Shown: piece by piece, positions 17,927-27,116 of the stretch
Numbering within the stretch: the stretch's first letter is position 1
Layout of the letters: every line of letters begins with the position of its first letter
Assembly: GCA_025201765.1 (NCBI GenBank)
Contig: MU623612.1
Span: 1-27,552 of the forward strand
DNA from: Daldinia sp. FL1419
Taxonomy: Eukaryota > Ascomycota > Sordariomycetes > Xylariales > Hypoxylaceae
Length of the DNA: 27,552 nt
Direction: 5' to 3'
The notes under the pieces: model-generated
What the model was told of the DNA's origin: nothing
The model's input: only the letters and a program-made list of their open reading frames with translations
The model's database searches: none
Position numbers and translations under genes: made by a program

Positions 17927-19762
17927 TCACCATACGACAGCACCCCTGACGTATCCCCGGTCGATAAGCTCCCTAAAGTTCCTCTCTAAGCACCTAAGCA
18001 TGTATCTATTTAGATGCCCTCCAACCCCGAGCACTTCTACTATTCGTTCAAATTCAAACTTCTCAGATGGCCGGGAGCATTTCTCCAGGATCCTCCTTAG
18101 TATAGCAGTTCTACACCTCGGGTCCCTAGCTGCAGTATGCAAGTTCAGCGCAAGAAGTGACTGCTTCGTCATATCCACATCCGTATCTAAATTTCCATCT
18201 ACACTTCCCCCCATACCTCCTGTCTCGCTTTTCAACCTTCGAATAATTTCTATATACTCATCCCTCAGCTCCTTCAATACCCATGGAGCATCCTCATACC
18301 TATTTTCCCAAGGTTCCTCGTATGTCTCCGCACCCTTTCCCCTCCAAAGTACAGGCGATGGCCGCCAGCGCCACGTAAACGTATCAAAATCCCTCACGAG
18401 CCAGGGCGGGAAGGCCTCGTTACCGCGTGATCTCGGCGCCACATGCACGCCATCCCAGCCCACGATGGCTTTTATATCGCCCTCTTTCGACACGATGATA
18501 TGTCGCATACTCAGACACGGATGTGCCAATACGAAGCCCTTATTTTGCCTGTTACTTTCCTCCTTTTCTTTGCCTTTGGAAGATGCTGGCTCACTGCTAC
18601 TGTTGGGTTCGCGAATAAGATGTATGAGGAGACGCAGCAGTTTATCGACGCCGGTGCTGGCTTCGGTGTCGCATGGGTACATGTCTAAGAGCATCGTGTA
18701 CATCTCCCCGGCGTCTCCGAAAGGGCCTGCCGCGATGTATAAGGGCGCCCTTTCGCAATCCTCGTTATCGAGCCAACGGTTTACCATTGCTTGGATGTTA
18801 AGTTCCCTCGAGGGTCCTACGCCAATTAGCACTCCGGTGTCGTCGAATACAGGAGCTCCTCCATGTTTGAATTCGTATCTTCCTAATTGATGCATAGCTT
18901 GTGCCAGATTTTGCAGGATCTTACTTCTCCTTGCCCTGATCTCCTTTTCACCAATCTCCTCATCTATACCAAACCAAACCTGATCTAACGTCAGACCGGC
19001 GACATATTCCATGATTAGATAAGGTACGTGAAGCTCATTATAAGGAGAGGAGTCGGCATCGATTATTGCAGGGACTGGTACGTGAGTCTCCGTGCGTAGC
19101 ATATAGAGTACTAGAGCCTCGGCACGGAGGGCTTCAGCGCATAGTTCATCCCATATATCTGGTGTGCCGTTGATGGGAATCTTGATTGCCCACTTAGCAG
19201 CCTTACGATCCTGGGGATCGAAGAACTCAATTGAGTAGAAGATATGTGCCGAGCCAAAGAACGGCCCGTCGACCTGAGGTAGGTCTGGTGGAGGTGAACC
19301 GTTGGTTGATGTAAGCCTGTGACGAGCCTCCATGATATTCAACGCGAATGAGGCGATGACAGTCGTGTCGATATGGGAGAGTATACCAGCGTAGTCATTG
19401 TATTTCCGGTGGCTCCTCTTCTTCCGCTCTATAGCAGTATTTTGGCTGATATCCACCGGCGCGGCGTCAACGAGTGCGTCTCTAAGCGAGCGCGTTTCTA
19501 TCCTTTCATTTCTGTTTGATTTCCGGTGGCCTGGCTTGGTTTCCCGTACTGCCGGTCCCATCGACTTAGCTAGGCTTATCCACCTTCTATTATTGTCTAA
19601 CCCGCCTACGTAGTCAACGTGTGACTGACTTTCGCCAATTTTAAAGGATAGTCCGAGGATAAAACCTAGGTTCACGTATTTTCCTCGGGCTAGTCGATCC
19701 AATTCCTCTTGACGCTCGGAGCGAGTGCGTTCTATAAAACGTTGCCCTAAGGAATCCGACAT
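17927..19762 (-). CDS. APH/kinase-fold protein with altered catalytic residues (probable pseudokinase)
   Basis: A single exon of 611 residues. I start at MSDSLGQRF (19,762); the frame is open 38 codons further but only through a poly-Pro/Phe stretch coded by homopolymer runs. Residues 1-165 are charged and unplaced. Residues about 170-450 have the order of the fungal phosphotransferase (APH/PF01636) family: FFGSAHIFYSIEFF, AIKIP with the ATP-binding Lys194, the C-helix AEALRAEA, hinge LIMEYVAGLTLDQVW, then the active-site loop and WDGVHVAPRSRG. Related proteins carry HPDxxxxN and I(I/V)DWDGVHxxPR. Here the loop reads HPCLSMRH (414-421) and IVGWDGV (433-439), so catalytic Asp is Cys416, the metal-binding Asn is His421, and the DFG-like Asp is Gly435. 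Phosphotransfer is unlikely; ATP or partner binding remains possible. The reading frame is intact and codon use normal, so it looks maintained. Substrate and role are unknown. Confidence 0.8.
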   Translation of the reverse strand: MSDSLGQRFIERTRSERQEELDRLARGKYVNLGFILGLSFKIGESQSHVDYVGGLDNNRRWISLAKSMGPAVRETKPGHRKSNRNERIETRSLRDALVDAAPVDISQNTAIERKKRSHRKYNDYAGILSHIDTTVIASFALNIMEARHRLTSTNGSPPPDLPQVDGPFFGSAHIFYSIEFFDPQDRKAAKWAIKIPINGTPDIWDELCAEALRAEALVLYMLRTETHVPVPAIIDADSSPYNELHVPYLIMEYVAGLTLDQVWFGIDEEIGEKEIRARRSKILQNLAQAMHQLGRYEFKHGGAPVFDDTGVLIGVGPSRELNIQAMVNRWLDNEDCERAPLYIAAGPFGDAGEMYTMLLDMYPCDTEASTGVDKLLRLLIHLIREPNSSSEPASSKGKEKEESNRQNKGFVLAHPCLSMRHIIVSKEGDIKAIVGWDGVHVAPRSRGNEAFPPWLVRDFDTFTWRWRPSPVLWRGKGAETYEEPWENRYEDAPWVLKELRDEYIEIIRRLKSETGGMGGSVDGNLDTDVDMTKQSLLALNLHTAARDPRCRTAILRRILEKCSRPSEKFEFERIVEVLGVGGHLNRYMLRCLERNFRELIDRGYVRGAVVW

Positions 19763-20443
19763 CTCTTCTGGAAAAAGGCTTGTAGAAAAGAAAATCCTCA
19801 CCGAAGAAAAAAAAAAAAGGGGGGGGGGGGGGGGGAAAAGGCAGAAAAAGGTAAGAAAGCGTACCGGATGATACAATGCTATTCAATAGCATTGTGAGCA
19901 GCAGCTGGGCATAAAGGCTTGCCGAGCTAAGGAAACCAACAAAGACTCGCTTCGCAGTAACGTGGGTGGCGTTGATTGCCATATCCGGAGCCCGTGAATA
20001 CCAGTGTTTTAGCATCGTATTCTCAACGAGTTACTATTCTATAAGTCCCCCTGTAAAGGTTTAAAATGGATTTAATTCCCAGGGTTTCTACAGCGTAGAT
20101 GTATAAATGCCTCTAGTCTTTGGTATAAGGGTATAACTGGCGTAATCCGATTTTACTCAAGCCGTCCGTCCCTCCCCATCTAAAAATACTAACTCCTAAA
20201 CTCCCCGTAGCCTATCGCTAGATATCGCGTATAAGAGGGAAAGTAGCCCTCGGAAGATGATCCTAGCACTTTGGCACTACTCGTGGATCCGTCGTAAGAG
20301 GATCAAGACGTGCTTAACCGCGCCTACTAACGCGGGGCCATGTTAATTCTTTCCAAATAGTCACGAATTTATTTCGATCAGCTCACTCGTCACCGCCCCT
20401 CAAATCCAGCTGTCCATTTCGCGATGCATAGCAAGGTTGAGAA
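19763..20443 (-). promoter_or_regulatory. Upstream region of the pseudokinase gene
   Basis: Sense-strand C17 followed by T12 (plus-strand A12 at 19,807-19,818 and G17 at 19,819-19,835) lies about 45-75 bases before the start codon, in the 5' UTR or core promoter. A 124-codon frame (20,015-19,641, -) in another phase overlaps the start codon and could be an upstream ORF if transcribed. The region also contains the 3' UTR of the 5-phosphatase gene. Confidence 0.4.
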
Positions 20444-21944
20444 CTATCGAGACCTAAACCACCATGTGCCAAGACTGACGAGGAATATAGTAACAAGTAT
20501 TACGAGGCTCTCCTTTGACTGAGAAATCAACATTGACCAACCGATAGTCGACTCCCACTTTCGGATTTGAGCTCGGCGTTCCCAAGACTGTAAATCAATC
20601 GGGAACGGGAGCTTGATACGAGGGTCTATATGTACGTCGTCTCTCGGCTCCTTATCTAGAGCATTCTCGGGTGGTATTAGATATTGTTTGTCAAGCATCG
20701 GGACCTCGACGCGCAAGAATACTGCTCTATGGTCGCTCGATCTGACGGCGGGGAGCGAATTGTAAGCTAAGATGTTCATACGCTTAACGCCGGTGATTTC
20801 CTTTGCCCACCAGGGTATCTCCTGATAGAGGATACGATCGCACCAACTGGGCCATCGATGGAGGGCCCACGACCACTCGATTTCATCCGTGTAGTCTTCC
20901 TCACCCCCCTCGCTTTGATCAAGCCCAGCGTGCGAGATTGATTTTGGCGACAGCACCAATTTATATGTCGGTAGAAAATTGATTTTCGCCTCGCGCAATC
21001 CATGTAGCGTGCGACCAGAGCTCTTCTCCACGGTAAGCTGGTCGCGAGTTAAGAACGTGGAGAGATCAATATCGGGATTGGTATCGGGAAATATTGAGCC
21101 CGGAGTTGGTGCGGTCTTGGATATGCGATAGTTTAGGTCGCCAGCGACAAAGAGGTGTGCACTAGGCTTGTATATCGAAATATCTTGCAGAGACTTCTCG
21201 GTATCCTGTCGAAGTAGAGCTTGATGGGCATCGGGATCGCTATTAGCCGGACGCGTGAATTGTGTTGTTTGACCTGCTACTTTCTTGGGATCCTCAAACA
21301 GGAGACCTGAAGCGATGGTTTCCCAATTCTTGTTTCTCTTTTCGAGATTCCATTCCATAGCAGCTAGATGAGCACTGACAAAAGTGAGTTCAGTTGATGC
21401 CAATAAAAATCCATCCGCATTTGTTTTGTTATAGTGTATTCGAAGTCCTACTGCTCCTTTATTGGCCATGTCACCGGCACCAAAGGCAACTTCGGTAGCT
21501 CGTATATGCTTCACGGCATCTGGGTCGCGGGCAAATAGCAAAATGCCCGTCATACCAACACTACGCGTAGTCACCAACGTGTACGGACAATCTTTGGAAG
21601 AATACTGGCGCTCTACTTCAGTAACGAATTTGGTAGCAGCAATATTTACAGCCTTTTCGTAGCGTTGGAAGTAGGCGTTTAGCATATAAGAGCCAATAAA
21701 CGCCTGAGCAACTGGTGATATTTCCTGGAGGGAGCTAGATAGACAATTAACAACGATTATTTTAATGAGTGTGTCGTTCAAAGCGTCCTTACATGACAAC
21801 TAATTCCGGAAGGTTTGAAGCGTTTTGACCGAAGGCATCATATATGTGTCTAGCAAATACCGAGCTGTCGATCTGACGCTTCGCAGCATTGAAAGTGAGT
21901 ATGAAAATGTCCAACGTTGGGACTGGATTGGTCTCTGCGGACAT
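20444..21944 (-). CDS. Inositol-polyphosphate 5-phosphatase with C-terminal membrane anchor
   Basis: Exons 21,944-21,793 and 21,734-20,444 give 480 residues. The 58-nt intron (donor GTAAGG, acceptor ATCTAG) splits an Ile codon and rebuilds PELVV-I-SLQEISPV, the conserved block with metal-binding Glu55. The start at MSAETNPVP is preferred, though the frame is open to 22,022. Further 5-phosphatase motifs are TFN19, FVSAHLAAMEWNLEKRNKNW, GDLNYR (249-254), WPSWCDRIL (345-353) and SDHRAV (384-389). All expected catalytic residues are present, so it should remove the 5-phosphate from inositol phosphates or phosphoinositides. The last 25 residues (ESLVILVTIFLVSLGTWWF) form one hydrophobic helix followed by RSR, giving a tail-anchored topology with the enzyme facing the cytosol, probably at the ER or endomembranes. 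There is no Sac1 or proline-rich domain, unlike yeast Inp51-53. Confidence 0.9.
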
Positions 21945-22959
21945 CTTCGCAGATGAACCGGGAGCGGAAGAAAAGGAATAAATTGGGTCGAATAATTCAA
22001 TGTAGTATTTCCCTTCCTGCACTATTGTCGAGAGGTATTGTATTACTCGGTCAGAGTTGTAGTATTTATTTTATTTTTTGGGCTCAATTTGGATAGAGAT
22101 CTCAGTAGCTCTGATCTCTGATCTGTGATCTTCGATCTCTAGTCTTTTTAGCTTGATCTTATAAAAATGCGGGTTCAGACTTATATACAATAATATTGTA
22201 TACGTTGTGTCATATCTCGTGTCTTTCTTTCCCAAAATGTCGGGTCTCCGATGGTATGCGATTGTAAATTTAATATGTAGTATGCTGGGTATGCAGATAG
22301 TCTTGGGTACATAGCGTTAAAAAAGGGGGGGAAGGGGAGTGGCAAGGGTACTGGGGAGGGTTTTTTTTTCGGGGAGGAGGCATTTGAACCCTCATTTTTT
22401 CTTCCCTGCATAATAGGAATTATGTCATCGATTTCTAATTATCGGATATAGTCGCAGAAGTGGATGTTCAGGGTCCTTCCGAATCCGGTATTCTACCAAA
22501 CATCTACCAAAAAGTTGTTACTAGGTAGGTTAGGTACCTATATTCTAGAAACGACCATATTAGGGCATCCTGTTTTCCTTCTTTGTCAACTATTCACTGC
22601 ACCAATTCAATAGCATTTCTAGACCCTTATATAGGTTCTTTCTTTCCTCTTTACATTTCCTGAAATGCAGAACCTACGTAACCCTCTGGAAATATCTTAT
22701 CCTGGACGGAAACCTGCCCACGTGAGGCGTTTACCTAGGATTCATCAAGTCAATGTGACCCTGAACTTTATGCACTACCTCTTCTGTATACCGTATAGCC
22801 GGTTATACCGCCAGACTTTTACTTCACTATTGGCGGAAATACACTTCTTACCTCAAGATACACCTCTAACCATAAGCCGGCTTTGAACCATTACATAGCC
22901 CCCGACTAATCATAATCAATCAACATACTTCAGCCGGTCAATGACAATGCAAATAAAAT
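21945..22959. other. Intergenic region upstream of the 5-phosphatase gene
   Basis: Promoter of the - strand phosphatase. There is a repeated GATCT(C/T) motif at 22,098-22,140 (GATCTC, GATCTCTGATCTGTGATCTTCGATCTC) and G- and T-runs at 22,325-22,370. A + strand frame at 22,665-22,886 (73 codons) has no recognisable family. Confidence 0.45.
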
Positions 22960-23232
22960 TCATTCTGTGTAACTGCTTAGCGTGTATTGTCCGTCGTCAC
23001 CGTCCAAAACCCTCCTCTCCATCTGCTTCGCTAGTGCGCTCCCCCAATGCTGCCAATCTACCGTGAACCTAGACAGCATCAACCATTTCGTCAAGTATCG
23101 GAATGTCTCTTGAAAGTCGTACTTCAAAGGTGATGAGAGGCTAATGAGCTTGGTGGTTCGTAGATACTTCTGGCTGAATGTATGTAAGACAACCCGCCTG
23201 TTTTCATTGTTCTCATCTTAACTAAGTGGAAT
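22960..23232 (-). pseudogene. Orphan C-terminal coding frame (gene remnant or 3' exon)
   Basis: On the - strand about 91 codons lie open upstream of a TGA at 22,960-22,962 and are closed by TAA at 23,220-23,232. The frame has protein-like composition, with several Trp and balanced charged residues, for example YDFQETFRYLTKWLMLSRF and VDWQHWGSALAKQMERRVL, and no in-frame start near its 5' end. That pattern suits a last exon or the surviving end of a broken gene. A 92-codon frame at 23,262-23,540 lies just upstream in another phase, but I found no splice pair joining them in frame. I do not recognise the family. The 5' boundary is approximate. Confidence 0.3.
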
Positions 23233-24136
23233 GATACTTCTGACAACCGGCCGAGACTTCATTACGACTGACAGTGATGCTGATAGCATATATCCATAGT
23301 GCTCAAGCTACTAGCTCCGCTCATGCAACTAACGTAGTTTGAAGACCAATATCTGGCCTCTGCGATTTTCTGCGAGCTCTGGTGCATCATTAGACCGACG
23401 TTTGGCATTGCTGGACGTCCCGAGACAACCCCCTCTACTGCATTATAACATCCCCAGGAGAGGAGACCGGCATAACGATGCAAAGTCCTAATGGGAAAAT
23501 GAACGAAAAGAAACCATCGAAGGAGCGAAAAGGAAACCAAAGAAGATTTGTCATATCAGAAGGCTAATCGATCGCATCGAAGGAGTATCGACAACTCGAA
23601 ACGGAAGGATATTATAATGTCGAAGTTGCAGGGGCTCTCACTCCGGATAGGCATCTTCCTCTAGTCCATACGTATTATTATTTTTTTTTTTTTAGAAAAA
23701 AAAAAAAAAACCGAAGGGTTGGGGGTTGATATGCCACGGATAGACTTAATTCTATAACGACACCCCGAGCAGGTCAGGGTGCCGGGAGTGCCGTTCAAAC
23801 AAACCTAGCCACACATAAGAAAAACGTTGAATGTGCATAAGGCACAAATCCACGCCTTCTTGTGTTGCCAGGTTGTCCGAGCCACGGAATTGAGTCGTAT
23901 ACCGAGAGTCATCGAAGAACGGAAACAATAGCAATCCATACGATATGAAAGGGATCGTGCATGGTCCTCTATCCGTTAGTAGTAGGCCATAAGTCCTTAG
24001 CGGACATTTCGGAGCCAATGCGAGGAGAGATTAAAGAGACTACCACGATTCCGAGTTACTTTCCATTGTGCGGGTCGAACGTTCGGCGAGCCCGCTACGG
24101 CGCGTCAGTTATCACCAATGTGAAAATGCCGTTGAA
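23233..24136. other. Intergenic region downstream of casein kinase I
   Basis: Contains the 3' UTR of the kinase and a T17/A15 homopolymer pair around 23,670-23,710 followed by GGGTTGGGGG. Frames of 88 codons (23,752-24,018, -) and 63 codons (23,961-24,152, +) show no family signal. Confidence 0.45.
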
Positions 24137-25728
24137 TCATTTCGGTCGATAGGATCCAGATGCATATCCAGAGCCAGCACCCTGGCCTTTGGAAGCTGAT
24201 CGCAGCCTGTTACCGCAAACTGAAGTGTCAGCAAATCATGTCAGCAATTCCCTCCGTCTAGCGCTGTAAATCACACCAAACTCGAAGGAAAAATGATTCC
24301 TTACTAGGAATGCTGGGCTGGGCTGGCGAGACACTCACATCCTGTCGCTTCCTCCAACGGCACGGTTGGTTTCTGGAGTGTCAACGCCGGGAACACCGCG
24401 CTCGATTACCTTACGGCGAGAGCTGGGGATTGCATTTGGCTTTACAGCACCTGACTGAGCAGCCTGACCGGCCGTAGCAGCAGCAGTTCGTCGCGCCTTG
24501 TCGTCTTCGTTCTCGCCCTGACCGGCCGCCTGAGCAATGGCCTGGGCATTCTTTTGATACTTGTAGACAGTCCAATCGAAAACGTAGTCATACTGGAACC
24601 CTTCACGGACGAACAGATCACGGAAGATCTTTCGTAGATAACTATAGTCAGGCTTATCATCAAATCGAAGAGAACGGGTATAGTTTAAGTAAATGGCAAA
24701 TTCGTTGGGAAAACCGCGGCAAAGAACTTCGGTCGGGGTAGTCATCTTCTTTTCCATGATACGGTCATACTTCTGCTTCTTAGTAGCAGCCTTGAGACCT
24801 TGCCAAGGAAGGGAGCCTCGGCAGAAGTACAGCATCACATAACCCAAGGACTCCATGTCATCGCGACGGGATTGTTCTACAACCATTAGCTTTTCCGTTC
24901 CAAGAAATTGAAATCACGCTTCTACTTACCGACACCAAGATGGGTATTGATAGAGGCATATCGGGCAGTGCCTGTCAAGTTCTTGTTCTCACGGTAAGGG
25001 ATATGGAAATGCGTCTTGGGGTCTCGGTACTTCTTGGCTAAGCCAAAGTCAATGACGTTAACCTGGTTGCCTCGTTTGCCAATTCCCATCAAAAAGTTGT
25101 CCGGCTTGATATCACGGTGAATGAACGATTTCGCATGTATGTATTCGATTCGGGAAATCAGTTGGTCGGCAAGGAGCAGCACCGTCTTCAAGGAAAATTT
25201 TCTGTTGCAGAAATTGAAAAGATCTTCCAGACTAGGCCCGAGAAGATCGAGGACCATAGCATTATAGTCACATTCAGTTCCGAACCAACGGACGAAGGGA
25301 ATACCAACGCCACCAGCAAGAGACTTGTACACTCGAGCCTCGTATTCAAGTTGAGGGTGTTTAGCCTTGACAGACTCTAACTTGATGGCAATTTCCTCGC
25401 CCGAGATGATGTTGGTGCCAAGATAGATATCACCGAACGAACCGGATCCGATCTTTCGACCGATGCGGTACTTATTACCGACGCGGAGGTCCTGTAGCAT
25501 GTCAGTACCAGTCAGCCCACTTACTAAACATATCTGGTTTGAATTAAACAAAGTTATTTGGAGGTAAGCCTCTGAAGATGCCCTCCATGCTGACTATAGG
25601 GGTGGCCCGTCGATGTACACCGACATTCGGTCCCCACTATCTAGACAGCAATCAAGCCAGGCCATTCGTATACTCCACCGCTAGATATGACCATGGTGAC
25701 TAAAAGAACAACTTACCATAGTAGTCAT
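24137..25728 (-). CDS. hhp1: Casein kinase I (HHP1/HRR25, delta/epsilon-type), four exons
   Basis: Exons 25,728-25,717 (only MTTM), 25,491-24,930, 24,876-24,339 and 24,206-24,137 give 393 residues. The introns are 225, 53 and 132 nt, with donors GTAAGT, GTAAGT, GTGAGT and acceptors CTACAG, TTGTAG, TAACAG; phases are consistent throughout. The kinase domain begins at DLRVGNKYRIGRKIGSGSFG; Lys41 (AIKLE), catalytic HRDIKPDN, IDFGLAKKYRD, the CK1 hallmark SINTHLGV-EQSRRDD, and the KKQKYDRIMEKKM nuclear-signal/substrate-recognition stretch are all intact. A Gln/Ala-rich tail follows, ending RAVGGSDRMLRSASKGQGAG and about 14 more residues from exon 4. If exon 4 is missed the protein stops at SDRM. 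CK1 of this type is an essential, constitutively active Ser/Thr kinase in DNA repair, vesicle traffic and, in Neurospora, the circadian clock. Confidence 0.95.
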
Positions 25729-25741
25729 GCTGACTATTGGG

Positions 25742-25761
25742 GTTGAGCTACCAAGCTCAAC
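25742..25761 (-). promoter_or_regulatory. Perfect 8-bp hairpin just before the casein kinase start codon
   Basis: The plus strand reads GTTGAGCT-ACCA-AGCTCAAC. In the - strand mRNA this is an 8-bp stem with loop UGGU ending 13 nt before the AUG, provided the leader includes it. Such a stem could slow scanning or bind a protein. This is inferred from position only. Confidence 0.5.
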
Positions 25762-25855
25762 TAAGGTAGATAGATAAACAGAGAAGTCGGATTTTGGGGT
25801 TCAAATCGACTCGTTGGGTCGATTATGAGGGTTTATTGAGATGATTAAGGTCAAC

Positions 25856-26180
25856 CTGTTTGAGTCGTAATTAGCAAAATTTGATTTCTTGTAATAGGTT
25901 ACAGCAGTTATTTTTAATTGAGCGTGTTCCGAAACAGCCTATTGACAAGGCTTTTTCAACATACAAAAGCAACAACGGCAGCTTGACAATGAAGGGTGCC
26001 GAGTGAAAGCGTATTCAAGAAAATCAAAGGGTTGGTAGGAAAAACGGACAAGACAAATGCTGTGCTAAAACCTTCGGTCATGAAAGAATTTGAGGCGAAT
26101 ACAGAAAAAGTCGATTCAAGATAGGAATGGAGGGCTCCGACCGAGAGCAGAGATACTGAGAATGGAAAAGGTTGTCTTAC
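25856..26180 (-). other. Candidate 5'-UTR intron of casein kinase I
   Basis: On the - strand CAG|GTAAGA at 26,180 could pair with GCTAATTACGACTCAAACAG| ending at 25,856 (a CTAAT branch-like word about 14 nt before the AG), giving a 325-nt leader intron. There is no coding constraint to test it. It would remove most of a 129-codon upstream frame at 25,956-26,345. Confidence 0.4.
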
Positions 26181-26860
26181 CTGACGGTTTGTAGTGACTA
26201 TAGTTGGTTGTAAACCAGCAGTTGAATTCACTGGCGTCCAAAAGGGAAATTGGAAAATGGATGGAATAGAATAGAGAGAGGGTGGAGGGAAAAGATAAAA
26301 GTTGAAGACGTGGCCGTCGAATATCGAATTAATTTCGTCGGTCAAGTAACACGTCTCAGTCGAATACGACAGCGGGTGGGTGTATGGAAAAGATGGGAAG
26401 TTAGTGGTTAGGTTCGGTAATGGTAAGGGGGAAGAAAAGGAAGAATAAGACAGCGGTGGACAAATTTGGCCTTGAGTGGAGGGATGAGCGATGAACGGAT
26501 GGGCAAAGGCAAAATGGGCTGGAATGGGGTTGGGCGCGCCTCATCAAGCTGGGCGCTGGGCAGGACCGACCCAGTAGCTACAATCCTGGGTATTGATTGG
26601 TAGAAATCGGAGTTTTGGCGCGCTGAAAGTGGGTTTCAGCGTCCGCTTAGTTTGTTGGATTCGCTGAACTTTTTACTTGGGTAGGCTCCAAGGATTGTGC
26701 ATGCCTTTTACTTTTTTAGCGGGCAAACGAATTAAGGCAACTGATAACTACATGTAGCAACCCATGGCTGACGATTATAAGAAAGAGCGGAAGTTACATA
26801 TTACCTAAGTAAGTAAGCCTAATAGGCCAAGGTTGGGATATATATAAAGAGAACTTTAAT
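26181..26860. promoter_or_regulatory. Promoter and leader region of casein kinase I, to the edge of the AT block
   Basis: Normal-GC, gene-free sequence with CT-rich tracts on the - strand (26,276-26,300; 26,425-26,450). These are typical of fungal promoters of constitutive genes. No coding frame is supported. Confidence 0.45.
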
Positions 26861-27116
26861 TAAAATTATCTTATTAATAAAATATTAATAAGTACAATTA
26901 TTAACATTTGGGGTAAGTACCATAGTGGCAAAGGAATATTTTTAATAATTATTATAAAATTAAAATCATTATATTTAATGAAATGTTTTAGGGATTTAAA
27001 ACCTTTAATTGGTTGAAATTGAATAATAGTGGGGCTAAAGCTGAATTGAATTTTTAGTTTCAAAACGATTGTTGTAAATACTGAAAACCATTATATCATA
27101 TAAAATTATATAGATA
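26861..27116. other. AT-rich margin of the right block
   Basis: Composition turns AT-rich abruptly after ATATATATAAAGAG at about 26,840-26,855. Some G-rich words survive (GGGGTAAGTACCATAGTGGCAAAGG at 26,909-26,933, given here in part). A 65-codon - strand frame is of low complexity and not called. Confidence 0.45.

Noticed and set aside
18000..18890. 296-codon + strand frame opposite the pseudokinase gene
   Set aside because: It is the antisense shadow of a longer, motif-bearing - strand gene and has no family motif.
19641..20015. 124-codon - strand frame with a hydrophobic N-terminal part, possible upstream exon or small secreted protein
   Set aside because: It runs through the C17T12 tract and into the pseudokinase in another phase; no splice pair joins it in frame. 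Kept only as a possible upstream ORF.
23262..23540. 92-codon - strand frame as an upstream exon of the 22,960-23,232 frame
   Set aside because: No donor/acceptor pair I could find joins the two in phase.
24335..24338. Stop codon TGA as the end of casein kinase I
   Set aside because: It overlaps a GTGAGT donor; splicing to 24,206 restores a tail beginning MLRSASKGQG that fits my recollection of fungal homologues.
25956..26345. 129-codon - strand frame upstream of casein kinase I
   Set aside because: Low-complexity Ser/Phe/Leu composition, no family, and a likely leader intron cuts through it.
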